Of a stretch of DNA of 64,000 bases, positions 14,393 through 21,378 are shown piece by piece. The stretch is taken from the NCBI RefSeq assembly GCF_022811605.1, contig NZ_CP094533.1, positions 620,001 to 684,000 of the forward strand, in the 5' to 3' direction. Under the pieces are notes generated by a model. The model saw only the letters and a program-made list of their open reading frames with translations, made no database searches and had not been told where the DNA came from. The DNA comes from Agromyces soli (GTDB taxonomy: Bacteria > Actinomycetota > Actinomycetes > Actinomycetales > Microbacteriaceae). Position 1 is the stretch's first letter. Each line of letters begins with the position of its first letter. The position numbers and the translations under genes are program-made.

Positions 14393-16327
14393 TCAGAGCG
14401 AGACGCGGTTCCGTCCGGCGTGCTTGGCTCGGTACATCGCTGCGTCCGCCGCCTCGAGCAGCCCGACCCTGGGCGAGCCCGGTTCGGCCACGACGACGCC
14501 GCACGACGCCGTCACCGAGAGCACCGCGCGGCTGGTCACGATGGGCACGGCGATCGACTGCACCAGCCGATCGGCGATCGCCTCGACATCCTCGCCGATG
14601 ACCCCGTCGAGCAGCACGACAAACTCGTCGCCGCCCAGGCGCACCACGACGTCCTGCTCGCGCGAGGACTCGGTGAGGCGGTTCGCGACCTCGAGGATCA
14701 CCGCGTCGCCGGCATCGTGCCCGTGCGCGTCGTTCACGCTCTTGAAGTCGTCGAGGTCGACGAAGAGCATCGCCTTGCCGGCCTCGCCGACCGGACCCCT
14801 GGTGGCCAGACGCTCCACCAGGTAGCGCCGGTTGTACAGCCCGGTGAGCGCGTCGCGCATCGCGAGCTCCGCGAGCTGGGCCTCGGCCCGGCGCTGCAGG
14901 GCGACCTCCAGCTCGTGGCCGAGCTCCGCGGCCTCGTCGACGACCGTGCCCCAGGGCGCGCTGCGGTCCCGCACTGTGCGCTTCCACGCGGCGAACGAGG
15001 TGCGCGGCGACAGCTCGTCGGGCCGGTTCGTGCCGCCGGGGTCGCCGAGCCAGGAGATCTCGCGCGTGAGCTCGCCGCGGAAGAACACGAGCACATCGCC
15101 CGACTCCGCGAGCGGCACGATGAGGAGGCCGGCGACGCCGGGGATGAGCTCGGCGAGGTCGGGCCGCTCGGTCAGCAGGCACTCGGAGACGAAGGGCGTG
15201 CTGCCCACTCGCTCGAGCACCTGCAGGATCGGTCCGAGCGCGGGCGTCTCGCCCGCCATCCGTGAGGTGCCCGAGATCCGTACCAGCACGCCGTCGGCCG
15301 GCACGAGATCGAGCACGGTCGCGGCGCCGCCGAGCAGCGCGGCGTGGATGTCGTCGGACGCGTAGAGCGGGGCGAGCAGCTCCGCCCGCCGCGCGCGCAC
15401 GTCGACCATGTGCTGGAGGCGGCTGATCTGCCGCATCGAGGCGAGCTGCAGCGCGATCTGTCCCGCCAGCACCTCGAGCGCCCGCCGGAGCAGCACGGGC
15501 AGACGCCGTTCGCCCCGATCGGCGCAGGTGATCATGCCCACGAGCCGGCCGCTCTCGACGATCGAGAGCGAGAAGCTCGAGGCCTGGCCCATGTTCCGCA
15601 TGTACTGCAGGTGGTACGGCGAGACCGTGCGCAGCTCGGCATCCGACAGATCGATCGCCCGCGGGTCGTCGGCGAGCGCGACGAGCGGGATGCCGGGGGC
15701 CTCGGTGCTCGCGATCGTGCGCCCGATCTTCGAGATGTAGAGGGCGCGCGCCTGCGGCGGGATGTCGGAGGAGGGGAAGTGCAGGCCCAGGTACGGCGGC
15801 AGCTCCGGTGCGCGCGCCTCCGCGACCACCTCGCCGTGGCCGTCGTCGTGGAAGTGGTACATCATGACGCGGTCGAAGCCGGTGATCTCACGGATCTCGG
15901 CGACCACCCCCGCACGCAGCTCCTCCTCGGAGCTCGCCTGCGAGGTGCGCATGATCGCCCCGACGACCGCGGTGCGGGCGTATTCGCCGCTGTCCGGCAG
16001 GGGCTCGATCTCGACGATCGTGATCGCGTCGCGGTGGTGCACGATCGCGTCGCACGCCTCGCCCTGCCAGGTGATCCGCACCGGGTCGATCGCCTGACCG
16101 CTGCGCACCGCGTACTCGAGCTCGGTGTTGCCGAGCTCGGCCACCAGATGCCCCAGCCAGCCGCTCGCGTTCTCGCTCGCCACCGCGATGAGGCCGGTGC
16201 GATCGATGCCCAGCAGGGTGCCGTGCGCCTGGATCGAGCCGGGCGTTCGGATCGGCTCCTTCGCGCATTCGTCGAGCCTTCGGAGCTCATCGGGGTCGAG
16301 GGCGAGTTGGGCCGGGTCCACGGTCAC
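14393..16327 (-). CDS. Bacteriophytochrome with diguanylate cyclase (PAS-GAF-PHY-GGDEF)
   Basis: A 644-residue red-light sensor fused to a cyclic-di-GMP synthase. A PAS-like domain with Cys21 in CAKEPIRTPGSIQAHG corresponds to the biliverdin-binding Cys of DrBphP. The GAF domain has FPSSDIP (Asp188) and SPYHLQYMRNMG (His239, equivalent to His260). The PHY domain has the PRxSF tongue (PRTSF, 441-445). The GGDEF domain is intact (565-569) with an RxxD inhibitory site (REQD, 556-559). The usual GAF CHH motif is CAD (268-270), so the His290 equivalent is Ala. I chose GTG at 16327 because codon bias collapses upstream; a TTG at 16426 is possible. No heme oxygenase gene is nearby. Confidence 0.9.
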   Translation of the reverse strand: MTVDPAQLALDPDELRRLDECAKEPIRTPGSIQAHGTLLGIDRTGLIAVASENASGWLGHLVAELGNTELEYAVRSGQAIDPVRITWQGEACDAIVHHRDAITIVEIEPLPDSGEYARTAVVGAIMRTSQASSEEELRAGVVAEIREITGFDRVMMYHFHDDGHGEVVAEARAPELPPYLGLHFPSSDIPPQARALYISKIGRTIASTEAPGIPLVALADDPRAIDLSDAELRTVSPYHLQYMRNMGQASSFSLSIVESGRLVGMITCADRGERRLPVLLRRALEVLAGQIALQLASMRQISRLQHMVDVRARRAELLAPLYASDDIHAALLGGAATVLDLVPADGVLVRISGTSRMAGETPALGPILQVLERVGSTPFVSECLLTERPDLAELIPGVAGLLIVPLAESGDVLVFFRGELTREISWLGDPGGTNRPDELSPRTSFAAWKRTVRDRSAPWGTVVDEAAELGHELEVALQRRAEAQLAELAMRDALTGLYNRRYLVERLATRGPVGEAGKAMLFVDLDDFKSVNDAHGHDAGDAVILEVANRLTESSREQDVVVRLGGDEFVVLLDGVIGEDVEAIADRLVQSIAVPIVTSRAVLSVTASCGVVVAEPGSPRVGLLEAADAAMYRAKHAGRNRVSL

Positions 16328-16456
16328 TCCGTCTGCCGGAAGGGATAGAGCGACCGGTGTGGCCAGCGTAGCCGACTGAGCTGAAATCCCGCCCGTGTCA
16401 AGGGCCCCATGCGTGGGCCTTTCCAACGGAATGATGCCTTCGGGAGGTCAATCGAC

Positions 16457-16768
16457 ATGGAGCAGACACTGATCTGGGAGCCGCTCGCGCCGGGCAGCTG
16501 GCGGCTTTGCGACTCGCGGTACCCGGTGGGACAGGTGCAGCGACTCGTCGCCTACGTCGAGCGCGGGCAGCGCGGCGGCTTCGAGGCCGTCTGGATCGCA
16601 CGCCGCTCGGCGCCGACGTGGCACACCTCGCGCGCCGACGTGCTCCGCGAGGCGCGCCGCAACGCCGCGTCCGAGTCGGCGGTGAGCCCCGTCGACGAGC
16701 TGCGAGTGGATGCCGCCGCCTTCACCCCGGTCGACGCACCCGACCGGCACCGCGTGCTCGCCGCCTGA
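16457..16768 (+). CDS. Hypothetical protein (103 aa)
   Basis: A 103-residue protein beginning MEQTLIWEPLAPGSWRLCDSR, with no membrane segment and no motif that I recognise. It looks like a small soluble alpha/beta protein rich in Trp and Arg. The ATG at 16457 follows GGGAGG 9 nt upstream. It diverges from the phytochrome gene with about 130 bp between starts, so the two may share regulatory sequence. Third-position G/C bias supports a real gene. Function unknown. Confidence 0.65.
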   Translation: MEQTLIWEPLAPGSWRLCDSRYPVGQVQRLVAYVERGQRGGFEAVWIARRSAPTWHTSRADVLREARRNAASESAVSPVDELRVDAAAFTPVDAPDRHRVLAA

Positions 16769-16846
16769 GCGCACGCCGCTCCGGCGTCAGCCCGTACTAG
16801 GGTGTCGCTGATGCGAGCCGCGAGCCGCGAGCCGCGAAGGAGGACG

Positions 16847-17389
16847 ATGACGCCGTTCACCCCGCCCGCCGCGCCGACGCTCGACCACCTCGACCTCGAC
16901 GCCCTGGAGCAGACCGTGCTGCCGGACGGCGGACCGTTCCCTCCCTCCTACCGTGCATTCGTGCGAGCCGCGGGGTGGGGTCGGCTCTACGGGCTGTGGC
17001 TCGTCTACCCGCCGGTGCTGGCCGGCTACGCGGACGGCTGGCCCGGACGTACGGCTCGGCTCACGGAGCGGTTCCGCGCCGCCTACGCCGACGGGCGGAC
17101 CGAGGAGTTCGACTGGATGGTCGAGCCCGACGGCGACTGGCCGCTCGCCGAACGACTGCAGGTCTTCGCCTGGAGCGAGAACGGCGACGCGCTGCTCTGG
17201 GAGCTCGGCTCGAGGGACGCGCACGACGAACTCGTGATCTGGGAGTCGCGCGGTCTCAACTCGCTGCACCGCCTCGGCGTCGGCCTGCACGCGGCACTCG
17301 CCGCGCTGCGCGAGCGGGAGGGGGCGCTCGCCGCAGAGAGGCCCGAGCTCGAACCCCTCCCGGGATTCCGGCTCGACTTGGCTCGCTGA
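16847..17389 (+). CDS. SUKH/SMI1-KNR4-like domain protein
   Basis: A 180-residue soluble protein. FPPSYRAFVRAAGWGRLYGL near residue 30-50 matches the LPxxYRxFLxxxxGG signature of SUKH (SMI1/KNR4) proteins, and FAWSENGDALLWEL is the usual central strand pair. SUKH proteins often act as immunity factors of toxin systems or bind diverse partners. No toxin gene is next to it, so that role is not supported here. AAGGAGGACG precedes the ATG at 16847. REP-like repeats begin inside its last codons. Confidence 0.6.
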   Translation: MTPFTPPAAPTLDHLDLDALEQTVLPDGGPFPPSYRAFVRAAGWGRLYGLWLVYPPVLAGYADGWPGRTARLTERFRAAYADGRTEEFDWMVEPDGDWPLAERLQVFAWSENGDALLWELGSRDAHDELVIWESRGLNSLHRLGVGLHAALAALREREGALAAERPELEPLPGFRLDLAR

Positions 17390-17480
17390 GCCCGTCTGGT
17401 TCGCTGAGCTCGCCTGGTTCGCTGAGCTCGTCGAAGCGCCGCACCCCTCGACAGGCTCGGGGAACCAGGCACCCCTCGAC
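17380..17480. repeat. REP-like repeat cluster, locus B
   Basis: Three direct copies related to GGTTCGCTGAGCTCGTCGAA (at 17380, 17398 and 17416) are followed by the inverted form CCTCGACAGGCTCGGGGAAC (17446-17466) and a partial copy at 17472. It can fold into a long hairpin downstream of the SUKH-like gene. Confidence 0.72.
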
Positions 17481-17482
17481 TT

Positions 17483-17502
17483 AATAGAGATACCTCTCTA
17501 AT
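17483..17502. promoter_or_regulatory. Candidate TetR operator upstream of the SRPBCC-TetR operon
   Basis: TAGAGA (17485-17490) and TCTCTA (17495-17500) form a perfect 6-bp inverted repeat with a 4-bp spacer, in a short AT-rich stretch 10 bp before the first gene. A TetR regulator is second in this operon, so autoregulation is likely. Confidence 0.55.
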
Positions 17503-17510
17503 ATGTGACC

Positions 17511-18068
17511 ATGCCGACGCTCGCCCGCCCGCAACGCCCCTGGCGCTGGGGCCCGCCGCTCACCGATGAGCCGAGCGGCCGCGTCCCGCTGCCCGGCCCG
17601 CACGTCGTCGCGACCCGCGCCGTTCGCACCACCGCGAGTCCGCAGTCGCTGTTCCTCTGGCTGTGCCAGCTGCGCCGTGCGCCGTACAGCTACGACTGGC
17701 TCGACAACTTCGGCCGGCGCAGCCCGCAGCGCGCCGATCCGACCATGACCCGTCTCGCCGTGGGCCAACGGTTCATGACCATCTTCACGCTCCTCGTATT
17801 CGAGGCGGACCGCTCGCTGACCCTCGGCATGCGGCCCGGCGCGCCGTCCCGCCTGTTCGGTGCGCTCGTCGTGGAGTACCGCGTCGACCGGCTCCCCGAC
17901 GACGTGCGGCAGCTCGGCGCCATCCTGCGGATGCCGGCCTCGGGACCCGGCGCCGCCGCGCGCAACACCGCTCTCGCCTGGGGCGATCTCGTGATGATGC
18001 GCAAGCAGCTGCACGAGCTCCGCCGGCTCGCGGAACGGGACGCATCGATCGGAGAGGCGGTCCGCTGA
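17511..18068 (+). CDS. SRPBCC family protein
   Basis: A 185-residue protein with the pattern of SRPBCC/START-like hydrophobic-ligand-binding proteins. ATRAVRTTASPQSLFLWLCQL is the first strand-helix unit and YSYDWLDNFGRRSP the characteristic W/Y-rich segment, followed by LAVGQRFM. It probably binds a lipid-like or aromatic ligand. The ATG at 17511 (or GTG 17505) lies just after a small palindrome. It is the first gene of an operon with a TetR regulator (1-bp gap) and an alpha/beta hydrolase. The ligand is unknown. Confidence 0.7.
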   Translation: MPTLARPQRPWRWGPPLTDEPSGRVPLPGPHVVATRAVRTTASPQSLFLWLCQLRRAPYSYDWLDNFGRRSPQRADPTMTRLAVGQRFMTIFTLLVFEADRSLTLGMRPGAPSRLFGALVVEYRVDRLPDDVRQLGAILRMPASGPGAAARNTALAWGDLVMMRKQLHELRRLAERDASIGEAVR

Positions 18069-18069
18069 C

Positions 18070-18708
18070 ATGGGTCGAGCAGCGAAGTACTCGGAGCAGG
18101 ACATCCTGGATGCCGCGCTCGAACTGATCGCCGACGACGGCGCCCACGCGGCCACCGCCGTCGCGATCGCGAAGCGCCTGGGCGCGCCGTCGGGCTCCAT
18201 CTACCACCGGTTCCCCTCGCGGGACCTCATCCTCGCGACGCTGTGGGTGCGCACCGTACAGCGGTTCCAGCGCGGCTTCCTCGACGCCCTCGGCTCCCCC
18301 GATCCGCAGGTCGCCGCCGAGCGCGCCGTGCGCCACACCCTCGACTGGAGCACTGAGCACCCGACCGAGGCGAGGCTGCTCACCCGGTATCGGCGAGAGG
18401 ACCTCATCGCGCTCTGGCCTGACGAGCTCGGCGATGAGCTCCGCACCCTGAACGACGACGTCGCGCGGGCGGTGCGCAGCTTCGCGGCCGCGCAGTTCGA
18501 GCGAGTCGATGCCGCCGCGCTCGGGCGCGCCCGATTCGCCCTGATCGACCTGCCGTACTCGGCCGCACGGCTCATCATCCGCGAATCCGCGCAGCCGGCC
18601 TGGCTCACTCGATCGGTGCTCGCCGCCTCGGCCGCGGTGCTGGCCGCGGACATGGGCACAGAGACCGGCACGGTCGAACGCCCAGCCGGCGACGGAGGCG
18701 CCGCGTGA
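18070..18708 (+). CDS. TetR/AcrR family transcriptional regulator
   Basis: A 212-residue regulator with an N-terminal TetR HTH (residues about 8-55, ATAVAIAKRLGAPSGSIYHRFPSRD) and a variable ligand domain. The start is 1 nt after the SRPBCC stop, and its stop overlaps the GTG of the hydrolase gene, so three genes are coupled. The small palindrome at 17483-17502 is the likely operator. It probably senses a substrate of its neighbours. Confidence 0.87.
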   Translation: MGRAAKYSEQDILDAALELIADDGAHAATAVAIAKRLGAPSGSIYHRFPSRDLILATLWVRTVQRFQRGFLDALGSPDPQVAAERAVRHTLDWSTEHPTEARLLTRYRREDLIALWPDELGDELRTLNDDVARAVRSFAAAQFERVDAAALGRARFALIDLPYSAARLIIRESAQPAWLTRSVLAASAAVLAADMGTETGTVERPAGDGGAA

Positions 18709-19574
18709 TCGGCGACCGGCTCGGCCCGCCGCTCGGACGTAGGCTCGCCGCGAGACTCTTCCGTCCGCCCCGGCGGCCCCATCATCGGCGCCCGGCAGAC
18801 TTCGGTCTCGAGGCCGAGACGGGCACCGTCCGCACCGCCGACGGGATCGAGCTGCACGTCTGGTTCATCCCCGGCCGCGGTGCCGGCACCGCGATCGTCG
18901 GGCACGGCATCGGGCTCACCAAGTCGGCGAGCCTGCGTCAGGCGGAGCTGCTGCACCGGCTCGGGTACCACGTGCTCCTCTTCGACCACCGCAACCACGG
19001 CCGGTCCGGCTCGGACCGCGCGCGGCGCGAGCTCGCCGATCGCTTCAGTCGGGACATCGCGGCCTGCGTCGCGGCGGCGACGGAGCGGTGGCCGGACGCC
19101 GGCCCCCTCGTCGTGTGGGGATTCTCCTTCTCGACGTTCCCGACGCTGTACGCCCTTCGCACCCGGGCGAGCCCGATCCACGCGATCCTCTGCGACAGCG
19201 GCCCGGGCTTGGAGCTCGACCCCATGCTCAGGCGCTTCGTCGGCGACGGCGGCGCGCAGTTGCCCGCCCTCGCCCGATCGGCCCTGCGCCATCCGTCCGC
19301 GGTCGCCGCGTTCGCCGCGACGGCGGTCTCGATGCTCGGCGCGGTGTGGCCGCCCGACGCGAGCGCCTCCGCCTCGGGGACCACCCCGATGCTGTTCCTC
19401 GTCGGAACGGATGACGAGGTGCTCGACCCGGCGCAGGTGCGCGCACTCAGCGCACGCTACCCGCACGCGCGCGTCGCCGAGCTGCCCACGGGGCACCTGC
19501 TCGGCATCAAGGATGCGGAGCCCGAGTACCGCGCCGCCGTCACGACGTTTCTCGCGGAGCTGGCGGCCGGCTGA
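18705..19574 (+). CDS. Alpha/beta hydrolase
   Basis: A 289-residue alpha/beta hydrolase. The nucleophile elbow is WGFSFST (Ser in GFSFS), the acid is probably in VGTDDEVLDP and the catalytic His is in PTGHLLGI near the C-terminus. HGIGLTKSASLRQAELLHRLGYHVLLFDHRNHGRSG fits the oxyanion and cap-entry region. GTG start with a GTGA overlap to tetR. It ends the three-gene operon and is followed by REP-like repeats. Likely an esterase or thioesterase-type enzyme; substrate unknown. Confidence 0.82.
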   Translation: MIGDRLGPPLGRRLAARLFRPPRRPHHRRPADFGLEAETGTVRTADGIELHVWFIPGRGAGTAIVGHGIGLTKSASLRQAELLHRLGYHVLLFDHRNHGRSGSDRARRELADRFSRDIAACVAAATERWPDAGPLVVWGFSFSTFPTLYALRTRASPIHAILCDSGPGLELDPMLRRFVGDGGAQLPALARSALRHPSAVAAFAATAVSMLGAVWPPDASASASGTTPMLFLVGTDDEVLDPAQVRALSARYPHARVAELPTGHLLGIKDAEPEYRAAVTTFLAELAAG

Positions 19575-19687
19575 GCCCGTCGAAGCGGCTGGCTCGCTGA
19601 GCCCGCCTGGTTCGCTGCGCCTGTCGAAGCGCCCCCTCGACGAGCTCGGGGAACCACCTCTGCCCCTCGACGAGCTCGGGGAACCAG
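19571..19687. repeat. REP-like repeat cluster, locus C
   Basis: Direct copies at 19571, 19590 and 19609 (GGTTCGCTGCGCCTGTCGAA) are followed by two identical inverted copies CCTCGACGAGCTCGGGGAAC at 19635-19655 and 19665-19685. It begins in the last codons of the hydrolase gene. Confidence 0.75.
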
Positions 19688-19772
19688 GCTCGGCACCGCC
19701 GACGCCGAGGAGCTCGACCGTACGCCGGAACCCGCCTGAGCAGGCACCGCGTGGTACCGTGACGGCGCACGT

Positions 19773-19784
19773 GGAAACGTTTCC
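19773..19784. promoter_or_regulatory. LacI-type operator upstream of lacI gene
   Basis: GGAAACGTTTCC is a perfect 12-bp palindrome with the central CG of LacI/GalR operators. It lies 15 bp before the LacI start, indicating autoregulation. Confidence 0.75.
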
Positions 19785-19798
19785 GAGCGGGGACCTGG

Positions 19799-20764
19799 AT
19801 GAGCACGATTCATGATGTCGCGCGGCTCGCGGGCGTCTCGATCGGGACGGTGTCGCGGGTGCTGAGCGGCAACCCCGCCACCTCGCCGGAGTCGCGCGAG
19901 CGCGTGCGGGAGGCCGCCCTGCAGCTCGGCTACACGCCCAACGCGCGGGCGCAGTCGCTCCGGCTGGCTCGCACGGGGGTGATCGGCCTCTCGATCTCCG
20001 ACGTGCGGAACCCCTTCTTCGCCGACGCGGCGCACGGGGCGGAGCAGGAGGCGCTCGCGGCGGGACGGGTGACGATGCTCGCGAACGCGGACGAGGACTC
20101 CGCGATCGAGGCCAGGTACCTGCGCGCGTTCCGCGCGCAGCGCGTGGACGGCGTGCTGATGTCGCCGCAGGGCGGCAGCGCCGAGGGCGCCCGGTCGCTC
20201 GTCGAGGCCGGGATCCCGGTGGTGCTGCTGAACCGCACGCTCGACGGCGTCGACGCCCCCGTCGTGACGTTCGACGTGCGTCAGGGGATCGAGCAGGCGA
20301 TCATGCACCTGCGGGATCGCGGGCACCGGCGCATCGGCCTGATCGCCGGACCGGTCTCCGTCTCGACGGGGCGGGCGCGGGTCTCGGCGTTCGAGTCGAT
20401 CCGCGACGAACTCGGGCTGGATCCCGCGCCGGAGCTCGTGCAGCTCGCGGACGGCCGGCGCGGCGGCGGCGCGGACGCGGCCGAACGGCTGCTCGACCTG
20501 AGTCCGGCACCGACGGCGGTGCTGTCCTCGAACGCGCTGATGAGCTCCGGGGCGTTCGAGGCGATCCGCGGCCGCGGTGCGGCGGTCGAGCTGGTCTCGT
20601 TCGACGACCAGGACTGGATGCGCCTGGTGGACCCGCCGCTCTCGGTGATCGAGCAGGACGCCGCGCACATGGGCGCGGTCGCGATGCGCCTGCTGCTCGA
20701 GCTGATCGACGGCGGCAGCCCCCGATCGGTGACCCTGCCGACCCGGCTCATCCCGCGCGGCTGA
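19799..20764 (+). CDS. LacI family transcriptional regulator
   Basis: A 321-residue repressor. The N-terminal LacI HTH begins STIHDVARLAGVSIGTVSRVL, followed by the hinge helix (ARAQSLR) and a periplasmic-binding-protein-like effector domain. A perfect AAACGTTT operator lies just upstream, and two AAACGTT operators flank the start of the next transcript (20816-20843). It therefore controls itself and the RpiB-like isomerase plus transporter genes. The inducer is probably the sugar or polyol imported by the MHS transporter. Confidence 0.92.
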   Translation: MSTIHDVARLAGVSIGTVSRVLSGNPATSPESRERVREAALQLGYTPNARAQSLRLARTGVIGLSISDVRNPFFADAAHGAEQEALAAGRVTMLANADEDSAIEARYLRAFRAQRVDGVLMSPQGGSAEGARSLVEAGIPVVLLNRTLDGVDAPVVTFDVRQGIEQAIMHLRDRGHRRIGLIAGPVSVSTGRARVSAFESIRDELGLDPAPELVQLADGRRGGGADAAERLLDLSPAPTAVLSSNALMSSGAFEAIRGRGAAVELVSFDDQDWMRLVDPPLSVIEQDAAHMGAVAMRLLLELIDGGSPRSVTLPTRLIPRG

Positions 20765-20775
20765 TCCCGCGCGAC

Positions 20776-20804
20776 TTGACAGCGGGAGCCCGCGGAGGTT
20801 AACT
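20776..20804 (+). promoter_or_regulatory. Sigma-70-type promoter of the rpiB-like/MHS operon
   Basis: -35 TTGACA (20776-20781) and -10 TTAACT (20799-20804) with a 17-bp spacer. The start point would fall near 20811, at the edge of two LacI operators. Confidence 0.75.
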
Positions 20805-20815
20805 CTCTGCAGTCA

Positions 20816-20843
20816 TGTAAACGTTTCCATGTAAACGTTCACA
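20816..20843. promoter_or_regulatory. Tandem LacI-type operators
   Basis: TGTAAACGTTTCCA (20816-20829) and TGTAAACGTTCACA (20830-20843) directly abut each other just downstream of the predicted start point. Both share AAACGTT with the operator at 19773. Confidence 0.78.
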
Positions 20844-20869
20844 TCCGCGATGGAAGAAGGAGATGCCGA

Positions 20870-21346
20870 ATGAGAGTTGCGGTGGGCGCCGACCACGCGG
20901 GGTTCCCGCTGACCGGATTCGTGAAGGAGCAGCTGACGGCCCTCGGCCACGAGATCGTGGACGTCGGCACCTTCGACGAGACCCCGGTCGACTTCCCCGA
21001 CATCACCGCCCGCACCGCGCACGCCGTGCTGTCCGGCGCGGCCGAGCGCGGGGTGCTCGTCTGCGGCAGCGGCGCCGGCGCGATCATGGCGGCGAACAAG
21101 ATCGACGGCATCCGCTGCGCGCTGACGCACGAACCGTACTCCGCTCACCAGGCCGTGGAGCACGACGACGCGAACCTGATCGCGATGGGCGCGTGGCTCG
21201 CGCCGCGCGCGCTCATCCGCGACATCCTCGACGCCTTCCTCACGGCGACGTTCGACGACGACGAGGACACCCGGCGCCGGGTGCGGAAGCTCCAGCTGCT
21301 CGAGCAGCGCACGCTCGCCGAGTACCTGAACGACACCACCCCCTGA
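20870..21346 (+). CDS. RpiB/LacA/LacB family sugar-phosphate isomerase
   Basis: A 158-residue aldose-ketose phosphate isomerase of the RpiB family. It starts RVAVGADHAGF (the usual GxDHAG phosphate/base region), and VLVCGSGAG places Cys65 at the catalytic base position of E. coli-type RpiB. The next segment MAANKIDGIRCAL is standard. AGAAGGAG precedes the ATG. In this LacI-controlled cluster with a transporter it is more likely a catabolic isomerase (pentose-, allose- or tetrulose-phosphate) than the housekeeping enzyme. The exact substrate is open. Confidence 0.85.
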   Translation: MRVAVGADHAGFPLTGFVKEQLTALGHEIVDVGTFDETPVDFPDITARTAHAVLSGAAERGVLVCGSGAGAIMAANKIDGIRCALTHEPYSAHQAVEHDDANLIAMGAWLAPRALIRDILDAFLTATFDDDEDTRRRVRKLQLLEQRTLAEYLNDTTP

Positions 21347-21378
21347 CCCCACCACCGCGCAATCGAAGGAGATTGGGT

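Noticed and set aside
16328..16426. N-terminal extension of the phytochrome from TTG at 16426
   Set aside because: Third-position G/C bias drops abruptly upstream of GTG 16327, and starting there places the biliverdin Cys near residue 21, close to its place in known phytochromes.
16847..17389. Toxin-immunity interpretation of the SUKH-like protein
   Set aside because: No polymorphic toxin, secretion or nuclease gene is adjacent, so an immunity role is not supported.
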